Made by a program: the position numbers and the translations under genes
From: Ktedonobacterales bacterium
Lineage (GTDB): Bacteria; Chloroflexota; Ktedonobacteria; Ktedonobacterales; JACDGC01
Direction: 5' to 3'
NCBI GenBank assembly: GCA_013815535.1
Contig: JACDGC010000188.1
Span: 410 to 7,076, forward strand
Length of the DNA: 6,667 bases
The notes under the pieces: model-generated
Told to the model about the DNA's origin: nothing
Databases searched by the model: none
The model's input: only the letters and a program-made list of their open reading frames with translations
Part shown: positions 5,557-6,667 of the stretch, piece after piece
How the letters are laid out: the number at the start of each line of letters is the position of its first letter
How positions within the stretch are numbered: position 1 is the stretch's first letter

Positions 5557-5606
5557 ACTTTCAAGCAGGCGTATTGCATCTCGTGAACGCTGAGGGGAGA
5601 CAACCG

Positions 5607-6587
5607 ATGGCGACGATGCAGATCTTTGTCAGTCATTCCCACGCGGATAACGCGTTTTGCCAGGCCATCGTTGCCGCGTTGCGCAGCGCTGATGCCGATG
5701 TGTGGTACGACGAACACAATCTGGGGTCGGGGCAGATGCTGGACGTGATCCAGCGCGAATTGAAAAGTCGCCCGATCTTCATCCTGGTGCTCTCGCCTGC
5801 TGCGATGCAATCGGCCTGGGTGAAGGACGAGGCGCGCTGGGCCTATAACCTCTATAAACGCGATGTGACACGAACCATCTTGCCCGTCACCGCCGGGACC
5901 ATCCAACCAAGCGATTTCGACGAGTGGCTCTTCATCGAGGACTATAAGCGGATCGAAGCCCCCGGCCTGCAACCCTTCTCCGCCACAGAGGCCGCCCGCC
6001 GCCTCTTGCGCACCCTGGCGCTGACCCCGCGCGGCGAAGTTCCCGCGCCCACCGCGCCACAGGTGCAAGAGAGCGCTGATGATTTGCTGGCGCGCGGCAA
6101 GGCACTGGCAGGTCAACAGCACTATAACGCCGCCCTGCCCCTCTTTGAGCGTGCCACACAACTGGCGGCACATTCATTTGAAGCCTGGTATAACCTCGGC
6201 TATACCCTCAGTGAACTGCACCGCTGGAGCGCCGCTTTGGCCGCAAATGAGCAAGCCATCGCGCTGAATCCACGCCATAGCGCCGCCTGGAACAACAAAG
6301 GCTTCTCCCTCAGTTTCGCGAAACGCTATCAAGAAGCATTGGGGGCCTATGAAACCGCCATCAGCCTCGACGCTGATGACGCCACATCGTGGTATAACAT
6401 GGGATTTGTCTTATATGAGTTGCGGCGCTACCCCGAAGCGTTGGCCGCTTTTGAGCATGCCCTCGCACGCAACCCTGAAATGACCGCTGCCTGGCTGAGC
6501 AAAGCCACGATCTTGCGCATGCTTGGCCGGGCCGATGAAGCGCAGCAGGCGCAAACGCGGGCCAATGCATCAGGCGACCAGGCATAA
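5607..6587 (+). CDS. TIR domain protein with C-terminal TPR repeats (putative NAD-cleaving effector)
   Basis: The 326-aa soluble protein joins a TIR domain (about 4-120) to five 34-residue TPR units (about 156-189, 190-223, 224-257, 258-291 and a final one from 292). TIR features seen: strand A IFVSHSHAD (6-14), the loop VWYDEHNLGSGQ (32-43), strand C IFILVLSP (57-64), and SAWVKDEARWA (69-79), in which Glu75 lines up with the catalytic glutamate of SARM1 (WVHKE). NAD hydrolysis or cyclic-ADP-ribose production is therefore plausible but inferred. TPR units show canonical residues (AWYNLGYTL, AWNNKGFSL, SWYNMGFVL, with YxEALxAxExAI) and likely bind a peptide or partner that controls the TIR. 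A Pro/Ala-rich linker (141-155) separates the parts. ATG 5607 is supported by GAGGGGAG ending 7 bases upstream; the frame is open back to 5547, but that part overlaps the promoter. It is not a Thoeris pair as seen: no ThsA-like gene is present. Confidence 0.88.
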   Translation: MATMQIFVSHSHADNAFCQAIVAALRSADADVWYDEHNLGSGQMLDVIQRELKSRPIFILVLSPAAMQSAWVKDEARWAYNLYKRDVTRTILPVTAGTIQPSDFDEWLFIEDYKRIEAPGLQPFSATEAARRLLRTLALTPRGEVPAPTAPQVQESADDLLARGKALAGQQHYNAALPLFERATQLAAHSFEAWYNLGYTLSELHRWSAALAANEQAIALNPRHSAAWNNKGFSLSFAKRYQEALGAYETAISLDADDATSWYNMGFVLYELRRYPEALAAFEHALARNPEMTAAWLSKATILRMLGRADEAQQAQTRANASGDQA

Positions 6588-6596
6588 CCATGCCAC

Positions 6597-6667
6597 TCAG
6601 CGGCGCAAGGCACGCGAGCCATCGGTCGGTGTGGGGGCGGTTTGGTCAAGGCTGCGCAGGGTGCGGT
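6597..6667 (-). CDS. Possible C-terminal end of a convergent gene (partial)
   Basis: On the minus strand a frame enters from the right edge and ends at a TGA at 6599-6597. It gives 22 residues (RTLRSLDQTAPT... ending ALRR), 9 bases from the stop of the TIR-TPR gene. The frame is GC-rich like real genes in this window, but 22 residues are too few to name a family, and another minus-strand frame is open here too. It is offered only because a convergent gene would explain the sequence. Confidence 0.25.
   Translation of the reverse strand, partial: RTLRSLDQTAPTPTDGSRALRR

Larger units (their letters stand above)
5139..5606. other. Intergenic stretch between divergent DUF998 and TIR-TPR genes
   Basis: No intact gene is visible in these 468 bases. 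They hold the ribosome site of the DUF998 gene (AGGAGGT, minus strand), a small GTGGGC/GCCCAC inverted repeat (5177-5197), a remnant of a glutaredoxin-like gene (5281-5480), three DnaA-box-like 9-mers (5472-5511) and a candidate promoter for the TIR-TPR gene (5548-5556). Base composition is low in G+C (about 42% in row 5341-5400). Confidence 0.6.

Noticed and set aside
5547..5606. Upstream start for the TIR-TPR protein adding 20 residues
   Set aside because: The extra stretch covers the candidate -10 element and has no ribosome site, whereas ATG 5607 has GAGGGGAG at good spacing just before the TIR strand.
5550..6173. Minus-strand open frame of 207 codons opposite the TIR-TPR gene
   Set aside because: It is the complement of a gene with clear TIR and TPR motifs, and the antisense product has no recognisable domain.
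6581..6594. GGCAT-AACC-ATGCC hairpin over the TIR-TPR stop codon
   Set aside because: The stem is 5 bp with no T-run, so it does not qualify as a terminator.

Overview
The window looks like a piece of a moderately high-GC bacterial chromosome. Row-by-row counts give about 70% GC in nadE and marC, but only about 37-52% in sampled rows between 3700 and 5400. The glutaredoxin with a CGDC active site, the nitrilase-fused NAD synthetase and the TIR-TPR protein would fit a Chloroflexota or actinobacterial-type genome. I favour Chloroflexota, but only tentatively because no rRNA or other taxonomic marker is present.

Left part (1-2404, minus strand): a two-gene operon of nadE (glutamine-dependent NAD+ synthetase, 587 aa) and prs (ribose-phosphate pyrophosphokinase, cut by the window edge). 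The two are separated by a single base. PRPP made by Prs feeds the phosphoribosyl steps of NAD synthesis and NadE performs the last step, so the pairing makes metabolic sense. A compact divergent promoter region (2405-2578) separates the operon from a small glutaredoxin gene on the plus strand (2579-2851). It is followed by two hairpins and a marC-family membrane protein gene (2974-3600).

Middle part (3601-5606): a lower-GC, gene-poor stretch that looks accessory and eroded. It holds a perfect 19-bp inverted repeat (3695-3746), a terminator-like hairpin (3924-3954), a minus-strand pseudogene of an unrecognised protein broken by several frameshifts (one caused by a 19-bp tandem duplication), and an intact-looking DUF998 membrane protein gene directly upstream of it. 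Beyond these lie a plus-strand remnant of a second glutaredoxin-like gene and a tight cluster of three DnaA-box-like 9-mers.

Right part (5607-6667): a TIR-domain protein with five C-terminal TPR units. Its TIR box carries a WVKDE sequence that lines up with the catalytic glutamate motif of NAD-cleaving TIR domains, so it is the most likely defence or signalling gene here. A possible convergent minus-strand gene end lies at the right edge.

The same extended -10 motif, TGCTA[C/T]A[A/C]T, stands about 50-66 bases upstream of nadE, the glutaredoxin gene and the TIR-TPR gene. It is probably the housekeeping promoter form of this organism. I see no CRISPR array, tRNA, rRNA or transposase gene.
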